NCBI RefSeq assembly: GCF_028618555.1
Contig: NZ_JAQITD010000001.1
Location: 248,001 to 312,000, forward strand
Length of the DNA: 64,000 nucleotides
Reading direction: 5' to 3'
Source of the DNA: Bartonella sp. CM31XJBT
GTDB taxonomy: Bacteria; Pseudomonadota; Alphaproteobacteria; Rhizobiales; Rhizobiaceae
In this document: one piece after another, positions 22,001 to 31,007 of the stretch
Position numbering within the stretch: the first letter of the stretch is position 1
Layout: every line of letters begins with the position of its first letter
The notes under the pieces: model-generated
The model's input: only the letters and a program-made list of their open reading frames with translations
Databases searched by the model: none
What the model was told of the DNA's origin: nothing
Made by a program: the position numbers and the translations under genes

Positions 22001-24615
22001 TCGTTCTTGATGCCCAAAATGGCTCTTTATCTGAACAACTTAAACGACTTGATGAGAATGATTTTAATCTCACAATTCGTAAAAATTATCAAGAATCTTA
22101 TGATCAATTAGACTTGCCAAGAAATAACGAAGGACAGCAATTTACAACACAAACTGAACAAAATCTTTTTTCTTCCATTGGTCTTATTAGCCAACAAAAA
22201 CCATCCTCTTTTCTCCCAAATGGAGAAGATCTAAGATATTGGAATGGTTACGGTGGTTTTAATCAGCACAATCATTATGTAATACGTCTTCATGGACGTA
22301 CCACCACACCACATCCGTGGATTAATGTCATTGCTAATCACAGATTTGGTTTTCATGTCTCTGCTGAAGGTGCAATTTTTACTTGGGCTAACAATAGCCG
22401 CGATTATCAACTAACTCCTTGGGCGAATGATCCAACGTCTAACCGGCCAGGAGAAGCTCTTTATCTGGTTGATCGCCAGTCTTTAAAACGTTTCTCACCC
22501 GTTTCTACTGTTGAATGTGACGAAAATATTGTCTATGAGGCTTGTCATGGGTTTGGATTCTCAACTTTTAAATCAACACATTCAGAAATCGCATTAGAAC
22601 TGACTCATACACTTGATCCCGAAAAACCTATTCGCTTTTCACGTCTTATCCTTACGAATGAAGGGAAAAAACCACGTAGTTTACGCCTTTATAATTATGT
22701 TGAATGGGTTTTGGGAAATATCCGTACAAAATATGCCCCCTTTATTGTTTCCTCTTATGAGGCCAGATGGGGTGCACATTTTATTCAAAATCCCTATCAC
22801 ATCGAGAAATCTCAACAAGTTACATTTTTATCAGCATCCGAAATGCCAACCAGCACTACGACCAATCGCGCTGAATTTATTGGTGCAACGGGAACCGTAA
22901 CACGTCCAAATGCGATCCGTAAAGCCGGTGCTCTTTCGAATACCATTGAAGCAGGATGTGATCCTTGTTCAGCATTCGCCTATGATATTGATCTTCAACC
23001 AGGGCAAACAAAAGAAATCATCTTCTATCTTGGCAGTGCTGAAAATAGGCAAGAAGCTGAAAAATTACTTAATCAAGTACGTGCAAGTGATTTTGAGATT
23101 CAGCTCACAAAACAAAAACAGCAATGGAGTGATTTTGTTTCTCCTTTCCAAGTCAAAACACCGGACGCTTCTTTTAATCTTATGGTCAACCATTGGCTTC
23201 CTTATCAAATCTACTCATGCCGCATCATGGCACGCGCAGGCTTTTACCAAGCTAGTGGTGCATTTGGTTTTCGTGACCAGTTACAAGATAGCCTGTCTTT
23301 GTTATTGCTGGAACCACAATTAGCACGTGAACAATTGTTAAATGCAGCAGCGCACCAATTTCTTGAAGGTGATGTGCAACATTGGTGGTTGCCTGACACA
23401 AATGCTGGTGTTCGTACATATATTTCTGATGATATCGTTTGGCTTGCATATGCAACAGCTCTTTATGTCAATACCACTGGCGATAATGCCTTTCTTGATA
23501 CGCTGATTCCTTTTATTGAAGGTGATGTTCTCAAAAGTGGGCAACAGGATGCTTATTTTCAACCCACCCAATCCTCAAAGGTTGCAACAGTTTATGAACA
23601 TTGTGCTTTAGCTTTAGACCTTGCCATTAAACGCTGCGGACCACATGGTCTCCCTCTTATTTTAGGTGGGGATTGGAATGATGGCATGAATTTGGTCGGT
23701 GTGGAAGGAAAAGGCGAAAGCATTTGGTTAGGATGGTTTCTTGGGCACACATTACAAGCATTTATCTCTTTAGCCAAAAAACGTGGTGACAATAGCCATA
23801 TGCAAATATGGAGTACGTACCTTGAACATTTAACAAAATCCCTAGAGAAAAATGGTTGGGATGGTGCTTGGTATCGACGTGGTTATTTTGATGATGGAAC
23901 GCCTCTGGGCTCTAAAGTCAATGATGAATGTCAAATTGATACCATTGCTCAATCTTGGGCTGTCATTTCTCAAATGGCATCGCTTGAACGCCAAAAACAA
24001 GCAATGACATCAATGCTGGAACATCTCTATGATAAAAAAGGTGGACTCATTCGCCTTTTTTGGCCGCCTTTTGATAAAAGTACGCTCGAGCCTGGTTACA
24101 TAAAAGGTTATCCTCCAGGAATTCGAGAAAATGGTGGTCAATACACGCATGGTGCCATTTGGAGTATTTTTGCGTTGGCTGAAATGGAACAAAACGATAA
24201 AGCTTATGCTTTATTTTCTATGATAAACCCAATTACCCACGGACAAGATCCTGAAATTTATCGTGTTGAACCTTATGTGATGGCCGCAGATATTTATGCT
24301 GTTGAACCACGATGTGGTCAAGGCGGTTGGACTTGGTATACAGGTTCAGCCGGTTGGTTTTATCGCGCCGCAACACAAGCTATTCTTGGAATACAGCGTC
24401 AGGGAGACCTCTTGTTTTTGCAGCCACATTTACCCTCTATTTGGCCAAAATATGAAGCAACAATGAAGTTTTATGATGCCGTTTATAGCATTAAAGTAAA
24501 ATGGGGACCTAAAAATATGCTCTATGTTAATAGCAAAGAATATACCGAATTTCATACAGGGATAAAGTTACAAAAAACAGGTCAGCATGAAATTATACGT
24601 ATTGTCAAATATTAA
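16045..24615 (+). CDS. ndvB: Cyclic beta-1,2-glucan synthase (NdvB/ChvB)
   Basis: This giant inner-membrane enzyme uses UDP-glucose to initiate, elongate and cyclise periplasmic beta-1,2-glucan. The 2856-residue frame is uninterrupted and close to the usual family length. Membrane segments lie at about residues 410-470 and 810-980. Between them is the GT84 glycosyltransferase domain, with DCDTR at about 624 and the HRWVRGDWQ motif at about 772. A glycoamylase-like region follows (YYDSVDFTP near 1450, then YYAHHHGM). The C-terminal GH94 phosphorylase-like domain has GGDWNDGMN at about 2541-2549, which in the family controls chain length. The gene stands alone after the rpsA terminator, with a weak GGGAC ahead of the ATG. 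Confidence 0.95.
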   Translation: MTCIRPFIKCFFSQKEKKDHFINTDFPLRAIYKVQEDLYNLGHDIASGKEILLPEYEGVEDFRKRLNENAKLILHAFHTSDFAARNDETIAPSAQWLIDNHYTIDKTIQKLRRNLPKSFIKQLPLSTHKAGIPRIFALTWLYIAHTDSSFSQETLTAMTNGFQEVCALTIGELWALPSVMQMLLIENVRRLSVRIEKARHMRHLASQVADKISLVENKTNLHSLFTQYKPFTVDPTFSAHLFYRLRSASVDSTVALTWLEKQLKSQGSSLEIATADEHTRQAADGVTMGNIIRALKAIDDVDWIAWFETVSCVDSILRKNSDFSEIDAHSRNIYRQVIEKVSRFSPLSELEVAHKVVEMANSTSKDMPHHSCVGWYLVDDGRGIFEKACGYIPHFLIKWTRASCCSKLRVIAVPVSFLTLALLLVIYALLQISGMTQWMSFCFTVLALFPAIDASFALFNTVVSWFVPSKQLIGYEYKEGIPKHARTMVVVPTLMTSRANVDEQVRNLEVHYLSNPKGAIHFALITDWVDAPLRETQDDLDLLHYAQKSIDKLNSRYHRDELPLFFLLHRRRLYNASEKCWMGWERKRGKLHELNRLLRGDKNTSFYPPNPHLPMDCRFVMTLDCDTRLTPESVAKLVGKLNHPLNHPVFDPQSGKVVKGYSILQPRIIPSLTTGKKTSILQRVFSINRGIDPYVFAVSDTYQDLLGEGTFIGKGLYNIDAFEQALNGKIKENTILSHDLLEGGYARTALVSSIEVIEDYPTAYNIDVMRYHRWVRGDWQLLPYLFSHRQISFVTRWKMQDNLRRSLTPLMWLIAAFAGWAFLSLKSAIVWQIFLLFSSFISPILCVLKTFVSSNIDHSLRGHFQLIGNKIALTSADIFLKTTFLAHSAYFMTDAIIRTLYRMTISKQHLLEWKTSAATKSMPNSLRFYVFTMAPASLIGVLTIALPLFSDSFASLVALPFGIAWFFSPFIAWIVSQPSTFQDSLYLSSKDEKKLRSIARRTWLYYATFVNEQNNYLPPDNFQEDPEPLVAQRTSPTNIGVYLLSIIAARDFGWIGFEETITRIECTLRSLTKMEKFRGHLYNWYETDTLRPLLPTYVSTVDSGNLAGHLVTLSSALSEWAEKPPLFFQSDREGLSDVLAILEETVREIPDHQPSLRSLRQKIEENITRFHDSVFTFIEQENTIPSHVIDLSLAAHDIVHLVGELDHKIQTIESARALSWAKCLIDTCNAYHHDATAHCDTEKLRKKLNRLAIVARQIAFDMKFDFLEQPKRHLLSIGYRVQENKLDENCYDLLASEARLASFFAIAKGDIKLKHWFRLGRLLVPIGGKGALLSWSGSMFEYLMPSLVMHEPLGSLLDQTNRLIIRCQIQYAHKRELPWGISEAAFNARDHLMNYQYAHFGVPNLGLQRGLSRNAVIAPYASLLAAQYVPAYAVANLKRLRDLGALGTYGYYDSVDFTPTRVKTGEKYAVVRNYYAHHHGMSILALNNVIFQGRMRDRFHRDPVIEATQLLLQERAPHLIPIIHTKAVNRMRNKSQAFDAAPLRIITNPLLKPRATLLLSNGFYSTMLTANGSGYSRWHDYAITRFIPDATEDQQGTLFFLRDTHSGRWWSVTGEPTRVIEEEAVSIFTDEKAEYTKMVDGIKSTLECLITSEGCGEGRRIQLMNTTNKDRFIEVTSYGELALATMDTDQVHPVFSRMFIETEIAEEGKTIFAKRRKRSPNDPEVYVAHFVSSTTDILQETEAETDRSLFIGRGRSIHRPAAFDQNARFSNSQGCVLDPVMSLRCRIKISAHEKAELIFWTFAAHTKEALNNHIKHYRQSDMFQKELSMAWTRSQVALYQSGTQLKEAIIYQKYATPLIYPERTWRLPSEILAKTLGKQSDLWPMSISGDNPLCLLRLNNEGNITVLRELLKAHEYWCMRGLIVDLVILNEQTFSYIQNTQRALEWVCETYYHHTQKADERQHIFMLRRDQMSEQSFKTLLASARIVLDAQNGSLSEQLKRLDENDFNLTIRKNYQESYDQLDLPRNNEGQQFTTQTEQNLFSSIGLISQQKPSSFLPNGEDLRYWNGYGGFNQHNHYVIRLHGRTTTPHPWINVIANHRFGFHVSAEGAIFTWANNSRDYQLTPWANDPTSNRPGEALYLVDRQSLKRFSPVSTVECDENIVYEACHGFGFSTFKSTHSEIALELTHTLDPEKPIRFSRLILTNEGKKPRSLRLYNYVEWVLGNIRTKYAPFIVSSYEARWGAHFIQNPYHIEKSQQVTFLSASEMPTSTTTNRAEFIGATGTVTRPNAIRKAGALSNTIEAGCDPCSAFAYDIDLQPGQTKEIIFYLGSAENRQEAEKLLNQVRASDFEIQLTKQKQQWSDFVSPFQVKTPDASFNLMVNHWLPYQIYSCRIMARAGFYQASGAFGFRDQLQDSLSLLLLEPQLAREQLLNAAAHQFLEGDVQHWWLPDTNAGVRTYISDDIVWLAYATALYVNTTGDNAFLDTLIPFIEGDVLKSGQQDAYFQPTQSSKVATVYEHCALALDLAIKRCGPHGLPLILGGDWNDGMNLVGVEGKGESIWLGWFLGHTLQAFISLAKKRGDNSHMQIWSTYLEHLTKSLEKNGWDGAWYRRGYFDDGTPLGSKVNDECQIDTIAQSWAVISQMASLERQKQAMTSMLEHLYDKKGGLIRLFWPPFDKSTLEPGYIKGYPPGIRENGGQYTHGAIWSIFALAEMEQNDKAYALFSMINPITHGQDPEIYRVEPYVMAADIYAVEPRCGQGGWTWYTGSAGWFYRAATQAILGIQRQGDLLFLQPHLPSIWPKYEATMKFYDAVYSIKVKWGPKNMLYVNSKEYTEFHTGIKLQKTGQHEIIRIVKY

Positions 24616-24748
24616 AGATGAAAGATGAAAAAAGAGAGCAGACTTTTTTATTCTTGCCCAAAACTGTAGAGTTGTTATATTGCACCGCCTATATTAGCCG
24701 TGTTGGTGCATAATATTTTAGATTTTATGAAACTGAAAGAAAAAGGTT

Positions 24749-26053
24749 ATGAATCATCCGGATATTGCTAGACGTGTTTACAATCATACTTGGAAACTTG
24801 ATCCCATTATTCGTTCACTTCTCGATACGGATTTTTATAAGCTTCTTATGGTACAGATGATTTGGGGGTTATATCCTAATGTTGATGTTACTTTTTCCCT
24901 CATAAATCGCTCTAAAACAATACGTCTTGCCGATGATATTGATGAGAGTGAATTACGTGCTCAACTTGATCATGCTCTTAGTTTGCACTTTACAAAAAAA
25001 GAAATGATCTGGCTTGCTGGTAATACATTTTATGGACGCAAACAAATTTTTGAACCGGATTTTCTTCAGTGGCTTGAGAATTTTCAACTCCCAGAATATG
25101 AACTAACTCGTAAAGATGGCCAGTATATTCTTCATTTTTATGGTTCGTGGGCTCATAGCTCTATGTGGGAAATTCCAGCCCTTGCTATTATAAGTGAATT
25201 ACGTTCACGTGCTGCTCTCAAAAAACTAGATCGTTTTGCTCTTGATGTACTTTATGCGCGTGCTAAAGCAAAAATGTGGAGTAAAGTTGAACGTCTCAAA
25301 AAATTGCCTGATATTAAAATATCTGACTTTGGGACAAGGCGCCGCCATTCTTTTTTATGGCAGCGCTGGTGTGTGGAAGCATTAAAAGAAGGGATTGGTA
25401 ATTCTTTTACTGGAACTTCTAATGTTCTTCTTGCCATGGATACGGATTTAGAAGCTCTTGGAACCAATGCACACGAATTGCCCATGGTTATTGCGGCTCT
25501 CAGCAATAACGATGATGAATTACGCAGAGCTCCGTATCAAGTCTTGCAAGATTGGAACCGTTATTATGGTGGAAATCTTCTCATTGTTTTACCTGATACC
25601 TTTGGTACAGAAGCATTTTTACGCAATGCACCAGATTGGGTAGCTGATTGGACGGGTTTCAGACCCGATAGTGCGCCCCCTATTGAAGGTGGCGAACGTA
25701 TTATTCAATGGTGGAAAGAAAAAGGAAAAGATCCATGCAAAAAACTTCTAATTTTTTCTGATGCTCTTGATGTCAATACAATTGAAAAAACCTATCATCA
25801 TTTCCATGGTAAAGTGCGCATGAGTTTTGGATGGGGCACGGATCTTACCAATGACTTTACAGGCTGTGCACCTCAGGAAATCGAAACTCTTGATGCTCTT
25901 TCCCTTGTTTGTAAGGTGACCTATGCCAATGGTCGACCAGCCGTGAAACTTTCAGATAATCCTGAAAAAACGATCGGTGATTCAAAAGAAGTACAACGTT
26001 ATATCAATTTTTTTGGTAATACAAAGCGAATTGCTAGACCTATAAAGACGTAG
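24749..26053 (+). CDS. pncB: Nicotinate phosphoribosyltransferase
   Basis: PncB makes nicotinate mononucleotide from nicotinate and PRPP in NAD salvage. The 434-residue product has the N-terminal [13 protein letters not shown] motif, the [12 protein letters not shown] substrate motif, and GTSNVLLA followed by GTNAHE. His242 in GTNAHE is the family's regulatory phosphohistidine position. The late [11 protein letters not shown] phosphate-binding motif is also present. It follows ndvB after about 130 bases with its own possible TATATT -10 element near 24691. Confidence 0.95.
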   Translation: MNHPDIARRVYNHTWKLDPIIRSLLDTDFYKLLMVQMIWGLYPNVDVTFSLINRSKTIRLADDIDESELRAQLDHALSLHFTKKEMIWLAGNTFYGRKQIFEPDFLQWLENFQLPEYELTRKDGQYILHFYGSWAHSSMWEIPALAIISELRSRAALKKLDRFALDVLYARAKAKMWSKVERLKKLPDIKISDFGTRRRHSFLWQRWCVEALKEGIGNSFTGTSNVLLAMDTDLEALGTNAHELPMVIAALSNNDDELRRAPYQVLQDWNRYYGGNLLIVLPDTFGTEAFLRNAPDWVADWTGFRPDSAPPIEGGERIIQWWKEKGKDPCKKLLIFSDALDVNTIEKTYHHFHGKVRMSFGWGTDLTNDFTGCAPQEIETLDALSLVCKVTYANGRPAVKLSDNPEKTIGDSKEVQRYINFFGNTKRIARPIKT

Positions 26054-27615
26054 TTTTCGGCTCTTTAAAACAAGTATATTGCCTCAACATATTGTTTATA
26101 AGATTGATTTTTGTTCTGCCCTAAGGATGAGGATTCTTAACCTTTGCTGGTCTGAAATAGTTCTGCTGTTTTTTGAGCAGATTCTACTTAGTCTATCAAC
26201 GCATACGCTTCACTTACATAAGGATCAACAGATCAAACTTAAAAATATTCACTACGCATTAAAAAAATACTTAACGCGCTAGGGAAGTTTAGCCAAGGAG
26301 GCTTCCTTATATCATTTGTCATAAATAACGGTGTTATACGGCATAACAAGATACTATCATTTTGCATGTTGAATGAGCGTGCGCGAGTATCATAAGTTTT
26401 TCTCATTTCAATCCTGTTAAATCAAGCACACTAATCCCCTTGCATATATGAAGGTTTTCAAGTTTTAAGGGTTATTGTTGTAGTTTGACAGTAGGTTTTA
26501 TACTAAGTGGAAAGAGGCGGGATTAAGTAGGAATACGTGGTAATTTGTTGTTTTATGTACAATTTTTACCATTAAATGCGCGTTTTATCAAAATAGATTT
26601 TGACACCTAAAATTACAAAAATTACCGAAAATCAGAAAAAAGTGCGTTTCCATAGTAAAAATGAGAAAAGGCTTTCAAAACCCTTTGAGAACACCTTTAA
26701 AACTCTTTGAAAAAAATAAATTGGTACAAAATCTAGTGTCAAAATATACAAAACCAGATGACAAGCTACAATTGCAACATTAGAAATTACTAAGGCAACA
26801 TTGGAGGATGATAAATAGCATGGTGACTATCGGTATGCATTTTGCAAGGCAAGGATGATGGTGCTCAAATAGATTTTATACACTTTACAGGAGATTTTAC
26901 TTTATCCATGTATGGTCTGCTATTATGAAATGAGTAAAGCGTTGAGAAATGTTTCATTAAAATAAATGTGTAAATAACATGATTTGGGAGACCTTTTGTT
27001 TTACGTGAGGGGCATGACTTCATTAAAAAACAGAGAATGCAATAATATTTTTATTTCGAATAAGCTTTATATCAAGACAGAGAAATTATTTATTCGCATA
27101 TTATAATAAGAATGCGTGTATGTATAAACCATTTGAAAAATTCTGTTGTTTCTTATGAATTATTCTTAAGTTAAGAACAGATGTAACATTAAAGATTGAT
27201 ATAATAGACCGGCTTCTTAACTGTATAAGTATAAAAATGAGGGTATTTAGTAAGCTTTGTATTATATCCTCATTAAGAGATATGAAAACAAACGAAATGT
27301 CTATCATATCAATGACTTTTCAATGATGTATATATAGAGATTCATACAAACATGCTTTACAAAAATAATGACTCTCTTCCATGAATGTGATTTATCATTG
27401 TTTACCAAGTGAGAACATTTTGAGTGTTCGTAAACAATCTTCTTTGTTCATAAAAATTATTTCACAAACATATTATTAATTAATTGCGCTCAAAAATCTT
27501 GCTATTTCATATGTATTTTGGATATGGAGAGCTTATATTCAAAACTTAAAAGTCCTCATAGTTTTTACAAATAAGTCGAATCTAAAAAGAGTATCTCATA
27601 AAGCCTTTTTTATCA
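26054..27615. other. 1.56 kb gene desert
   Basis: No convincing gene was found. A partial family B repeat lies at about 26365-26490. The block TTTTGTTTTACGTGAGGGGC near 26996 resembles TTTTGTTCTTCCTGAGGGGA near 38685. A 40-codon frame at 26661-26783 begins MRKGFQNPLRTPLKLFEKNK and is not identifiable. A weak hairpin (GGAAG/CTTCC at about 26283-26305) follows pncB but lacks a T-run. The stretch looks like decayed sequence. Confidence 0.55.
26365..26490. repeat. Partial family B repeat, copy 4
   Basis: GAATGAGCGTGCGCGAGTATCATAAG near 26370 followed by TTTTTCTCATTTCAATC matches 38316-38366 (GAATGAGAGT, GAATATCATAAG, TCTCATTTGAGATC) block for block. It then shares TGTTAAATCAA with the copy near 935 and CCCTTGCATAT with the TTGCTT block. 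The later GTGGATAAAAAC block is missing. Confidence 0.45.
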
Positions 27616-28002
27616 TTAAGAAGATGGACGTGTTACAATATAAATGGCAATCAGCAATAATATAACCGCAACAAGTAAGGAAATCCATAAAGGAGGGTGT
27701 AGCATTACGAAAAAGGATAAAAATCCTCCTGTCATACTCATCATTGCAAAAACTTTAACGAATGGAGAGATTGCTTTTTTTTCTTCCCATCGCTTAATAG
27801 GGGGACCAAAAATACGATGATTATTCAACCATTGATGAAAACGTGGAGAAGAACGCGTAAAACACCATGAGGCAACCAATAAAAAAGGCACCGTTGGCAT
27901 AATAGGTAATACGACACCGATAATACCTAATATAACCATCGCCCACCCTGCTATATAATAGCAGATACGTAAAGGGTGCGATATCTTCGAATCTTTTTTC
28001 AT
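27616..28002 (-). CDS. YbaN/DUF454 family inner-membrane protein
   Basis: The 128-residue protein has about four hydrophobic segments. The family signature GVVLPIMPTVPFLLVASWCF is followed by FTRSSPRFHQWL. DUF454/YbaN proteins are small inner-membrane proteins of unknown biochemical function. It is transcribed away from the sit operon terminator and may be monocistronic. The ATG at 28002 starts MKKDSKISHPLRICYYI. Confidence 0.85.
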   Translation of the reverse strand: MKKDSKISHPLRICYYIAGWAMVILGIIGVVLPIMPTVPFLLVASWCFTRSSPRFHQWLNNHRIFGPPIKRWEEKKAISPFVKVFAMMSMTGGFLSFFVMLHPPLWISLLVAVILLLIAIYIVTRPSS

Positions 28003-28221
28003 TCTCTCGTACTATTTTCCTCTACGCAAAACCCTATACAAAAACATTGTATCTGTTTTTTTCTGTTTACATGTCTGAGTGCACAATTACGCTCTACCCC
28101 TTCATGCGTAAGTGTCTTTGCTGTTATAAGTTCCTTGAAAATACCGAATAGCTTACACAATATGATAATCATTTTAAATGATTTCAAGAAAAGAGGAGAG
28201 ATTTTAGAAAAACAAAAAAAT

Positions 28222-28252
28222 AAAAAGGCTGCAGAAGAAATCAATGCAGCCT
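28222..28252 (-). terminator. Intrinsic terminator (sit operon and/or small RNA)
   Basis: On the minus strand AGGCTGCA (28252-28245) pairs perfectly with TGCAGCCT (28233-28226) across an 11-base loop, and a run TTTTATTTTTTT follows. It sits about 160 bases beyond the sitD stop and forms the third hairpin of the candidate small RNA. Confidence 0.9.
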
Positions 28253-28340
28253 CTTAATTAAGAATGCAGTGTTGGGGGGGGAGAAAATATACTGCACTCA
28301 CCTGCTAGATATTAGGAGGAAAAACAATCTAGCACCCCGA
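28222..28340 (-). ncRNA. Candidate trans-acting small RNA with anti-Shine-Dalgarno loops
   Basis: Reading the minus strand from about 28340, there are three consecutive stem-loops. Stem 1 has 8 bp (28334-28327 with 28310-28303) and its loop contains CCTCCT. Stem 2 has 6 bp (28296-28291 with 28270-28265) and its 20-nt loop contains TCTCCCCCCCC. Stem 3 is the perfect terminator hairpin with a U-run. The length of about 118 nt, three hairpins and C-rich loops match the build of rhizobial small RNAs such as the alpha-r14/NfeR1 and AbcR groups. A promoter is only weakly visible (TTGTTT, 17 bases, TAGAGT). It could instead be a processed 3' UTR of the sit operon. Confidence 0.55.
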
Positions 28341-28411
28341 ACTCTAATTAAAATAAAAATGAGAAACAATATATAAAAATGCATGGCTGATATGCATGAA
28401 TTTTAACACTT

Positions 28412-29317
28412 TCAAGTTTCTTGAACTGTGTTTCGACGAAAGAAAATCATCATGAAAATAGCCATAAAAATCAATGTCAAGATCAACACAATTGTGGAAG
28501 CAGAATCAGAGCCGATAAATAAGCTGAGATAAATCCCTAAAAAACCAGAAAAAGCTGCAACAAGTATCGCGATCATTAACATAAAAGAAAACCGCTTTGT
28601 GACAAGATAGGCAATTGCTCCTGGTGCTATCAGTAAAGAAATAACGAGCACGATACCGACAGCTTTCAAAGCGGCAACAATTGTAAGAGAAATCATCGTT
28701 AGAAGGGTATAGTGGAGTAGAGATATTGGTAACCCCATTGCACGTCCTTGAACTGTGTCAAAAATATACAGCATAAAGTCGCGCCATTTTGCTGCTAAAA
28801 TAAAAGTGACAACAGCAGAAATGATTGCCGTCTGCGTTATATCAAGCCAGTTAACACCCAGGAGATTACCAAATAGAATATGATTCAAATCTAAGCTACT
28901 ATAAATAGATGTGGCTAAAACAAGCCCTAAACCAAACATTGAAGAAAAGACCACGCCCATCACCGTATCCTGTTTGATACGGCTATTGCTCCCTAAAAAA
29001 CCCGTTAATAGTGCACACACCATTCCTGCAACAAAAGCACCGCAAGTAATCAAAGTCATTGTAATATTCTCTGGACGCATATGCTGAAACCAAGCAAATG
29101 GCAAAGAAGTTAAAAATGCGATTACCCATGGTGTTGTCATATAACCAACAACAACACCTGGAAAAACTGCATGAGAAATGGCATCCCCTAACAGCGCCCA
29201 TCCTTTCAAAATAAGAAAACAGGAAAGCATCGCCATGGGAATAGAAAGAATCATGACAATAAGCATACCCTTAAGCATAAAAGAAAACTGAAACGGAAGC
29301 AGTAATTGATCAATCAT
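28412..29317 (-). CDS. sitD: Manganese/iron ABC transporter permease (SitD-like)
   Basis: This ABC-3 family permease is the second of two homologous membrane subunits of a SitABCD/YfeABCD-type divalent-metal importer. The 301-residue product has about eight hydrophobic segments and the family motif ALLGDAISHAVFPGVV near residue 40. Its ATG overlaps the sitC stop by 4 bases. The metal (Mn2+ or Fe2+ rather than Zn2+) is inferred from the four-gene, two-permease layout and the upstream Mur/Fur-like site. Confidence 0.88.
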   Translation of the reverse strand: MIDQLLLPFQFSFMLKGMLIVMILSIPMAMLSCFLILKGWALLGDAISHAVFPGVVVGYMTTPWVIAFLTSLPFAWFQHMRPENITMTLITCGAFVAGMVCALLTGFLGSNSRIKQDTVMGVVFSSMFGLGLVLATSIYSSLDLNHILFGNLLGVNWLDITQTAIISAVVTFILAAKWRDFMLYIFDTVQGRAMGLPISLLHYTLLTMISLTIVAALKAVGIVLVISLLIAPGAIAYLVTKRFSFMLMIAILVAAFSGFLGIYLSLFIGSDSASTIVLILTLIFMAIFMMIFFRRNTVQET

Positions 29318-30180
29318 GATAATATTACACCCTTTTTTGCTGCATTTATGCGTAAGCGCGCGGCAATAAACCCATGTTTAGGAGCAAAAATAAAAGCTAA
29401 AACAAATAAAGATGCTTGAAAAAGCACAACAACCCCCCCCGTTTGTGCATTCAAAAAATAACTCACATAAACACCCAAGATACTTGTGAAGGTTCCAATT
29501 ACAACTGCAATAACCAAGATGTTCACGAAACGATCACTTAAAAGATAGGCCGTTGCCCCAGGTGTCACAACAAGACAAATGACTAAGAACGCTCCAACGG
29601 TTTGCATCGCAGCAACGGTACAAGCGGCAAGCAATGTGAAAAAGAGAATCTTTAAAAACTTTACGTTTAATCCAATGGCATGCGCATGCGTCTCATCAAA
29701 TAACGAAACAAGAAGATCTTTCCATTTCAAAAGCAATATAAGCAACGAAACAAAGCCGATAAAAGCCAATTGTAGAATATCTGTTGAACTAACTGCTAAA
29801 ATATTTCCCAAAACAATCGTATCAATATTAACAGCCATTGGTTTTAATGATTTGAGAAACAACCCAAAGGCAAAAAAGGAAGAAAAAATGAGCCCAATAA
29901 TGGTATCTTCTTTAAGCTTTGTCCGGTGGTTAAAAAAGAGCATTGCTGCTGCTGCAAGACCACCAGAAAAAAAAGCGCCAAGTGAAAAAGGTAACCCTAA
30001 AAGGTAAGCTCCTGCTACACCAGGAACAATCGAATGGGAAAGTGCATCACCAATCAATGACCAACCTTTTAACATCAAAAAAGCCGAAAGAAAGGCACAA
30101 ACACACCCAACTAACCCAGAAACCCACATTGCATTCACCATATATTGATAGCTCAGTGGCTCAAGCAACCAAGAAATCAT
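29314..30180 (-). CDS. sitC: Manganese/iron ABC transporter permease (SitC-like)
   Basis: This is the first permease of the metal importer: 288 residues, multiple hydrophobic segments, with the ABC-3 motif [20 protein letters not shown] near residue 40 parallel to the one in its partner. It overlaps sitB by 4 bases upstream and sitD by 4 bases downstream, so the operon is translationally coupled throughout. The two permeases are paralogs that probably form the heterodimeric channel. Confidence 0.88.
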   Translation of the reverse strand: MISWLLEPLSYQYMVNAMWVSGLVGCVCAFLSAFLMLKGWSLIGDALSHSIVPGVAGAYLLGLPFSLGAFFSGGLAAAAMLFFNHRTKLKEDTIIGLIFSSFFAFGLFLKSLKPMAVNIDTIVLGNILAVSSTDILQLAFIGFVSLLILLLKWKDLLVSLFDETHAHAIGLNVKFLKILFFTLLAACTVAAMQTVGAFLVICLVVTPGATAYLLSDRFVNILVIAVVIGTFTSILGVYVSYFLNAQTGGVVVLFQASLFVLAFIFAPKHGFIAARLRINAAKKGVILS

Positions 30181-31007
30181 GCAACGTGCTCCACTCTTTC
30201 AATATCTTCACAAACGGCAGACTGCTTTCTTCCCATGAAAACATCATTTTTTTTTGTGGTTTGAAGATCAAAAATATGGTGGTGCAAAGACCCTCCAAAA
30301 GTTTTCTCCAGATTTTCCTTTGTAAAGATTTTTTCTGTTAACCCAGAAGCTAAAACGGTCCCTTTTATTAAAACTGTATGATCACAAAATTCGCGAACAG
30401 AACCCAAATTGTGAGTTGAAACCAAGATCACTGCTCCTTCTTTACGAAGATCTTGTAACAAAGCAATGATTTTATCTTCTGTTGTAACATCAACCCCTGT
30501 AAACGGCTCATCTAATAAAATAGCTTTTGCTTTCTGTGCAAGAGCGCGCGCTAGGAAAACACGCTTTTTCTGTCCACCAGAAAGTTCTCCAATTTGGCGC
30601 TTGGCAAAAGCCAACATATCAACGCGTTCTAAGGCAATACGAACGGCTTCATAATCTTGTGTACGGGCATAGCGAAAGAAATTCATATGACCATACCGCC
30701 CCATCAATACAACATCTTCGACCAAGACAGGAAAATTCCAATCAACATCTTCACTTTGAGGAACATAAGCAATGAGGTTTTTTTTCAAAGCTATATCAAC
30801 AGGTAAATCAAACATGCGAATTTTTCCCTTTGAGGGGCGTACAAACCCCATAATCGCTTTAAATAACGTTGACTTACCGGATCCATTAACACCAACCAAT
30901 GCCGTAATAGAACCCTTTGGACTTTCAAAATTCACTTCGCGTAAAGCTGTATGTCCATTACGATATGTTACCGTTACTCCTTGGGCAAATATTCCACATT
31001 CCGTCAT
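30177..31007 (-). CDS. sitB: Manganese/iron ABC transporter ATP-binding protein (SitB-like)
   Basis: This cytoplasmic ATPase powers the metal importer. The 276-residue product has the Walker A motif GVNGSGKST at residues 39-47, the Q-loop in [14 protein letters not shown], the ABC signature LSGGQKKRV, Walker [13 protein letters not shown] and the switch His in VSTHNLG. The SEDVDWNFP stretch after the Q-loop is typical of SitB/YfeB-type metal ATPases. It overlaps sitA by 4 bases. Confidence 0.92.
   Translation of the reverse strand: MTECGIFAQGVTVTYRNGHTALREVNFESPKGSITALVGVNGSGKSTLFKAIMGFVRPSKGKIRMFDLPVDIALKKNLIAYVPQSEDVDWNFPVLVEDVVLMGRYGHMNFFRYARTQDYEAVRIALERVDMLAFAKRQIGELSGGQKKRVFLARALAQKAKAILLDEPFTGVDVTTEDKIIALLQDLRKEGAVILVSTHNLGSVREFCDHTVLIKGTVLASGLTEKIFTKENLEKTFGGSLHHHIFDLQTTKKNDVFMGRKQSAVCEDIERVEHVA

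Larger units (their letters stand above)
28003..28411. other. Intergenic region holding a candidate small RNA
   Basis: A plus-strand frame at 27976-28257 crosses this region, but it has no family resemblance and overlaps hairpins. The notable content is a minus-strand run of three hairpins ending in an intrinsic terminator (28222-28340), listed separately. The 220 bases between it and the YbaN-like gene show nothing else. Confidence 0.6.

Noticed and set aside
26661-26783. 40-codon frame starting MRKGFQNPLRTPLKLFEKNK, considered as a phage terminase small-subunit remnant
   Set aside because: Resemblance is limited to a short basic start and no phage gene lies nearby.
27976-28257. Plus-strand open frame of 93 codons between the YbaN-like gene and sitD
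   Set aside because: No recognisable family; low-complexity Lys-rich end is the reverse complement of the terminator; overlaps the YbaN-like start and the small RNA hairpins.
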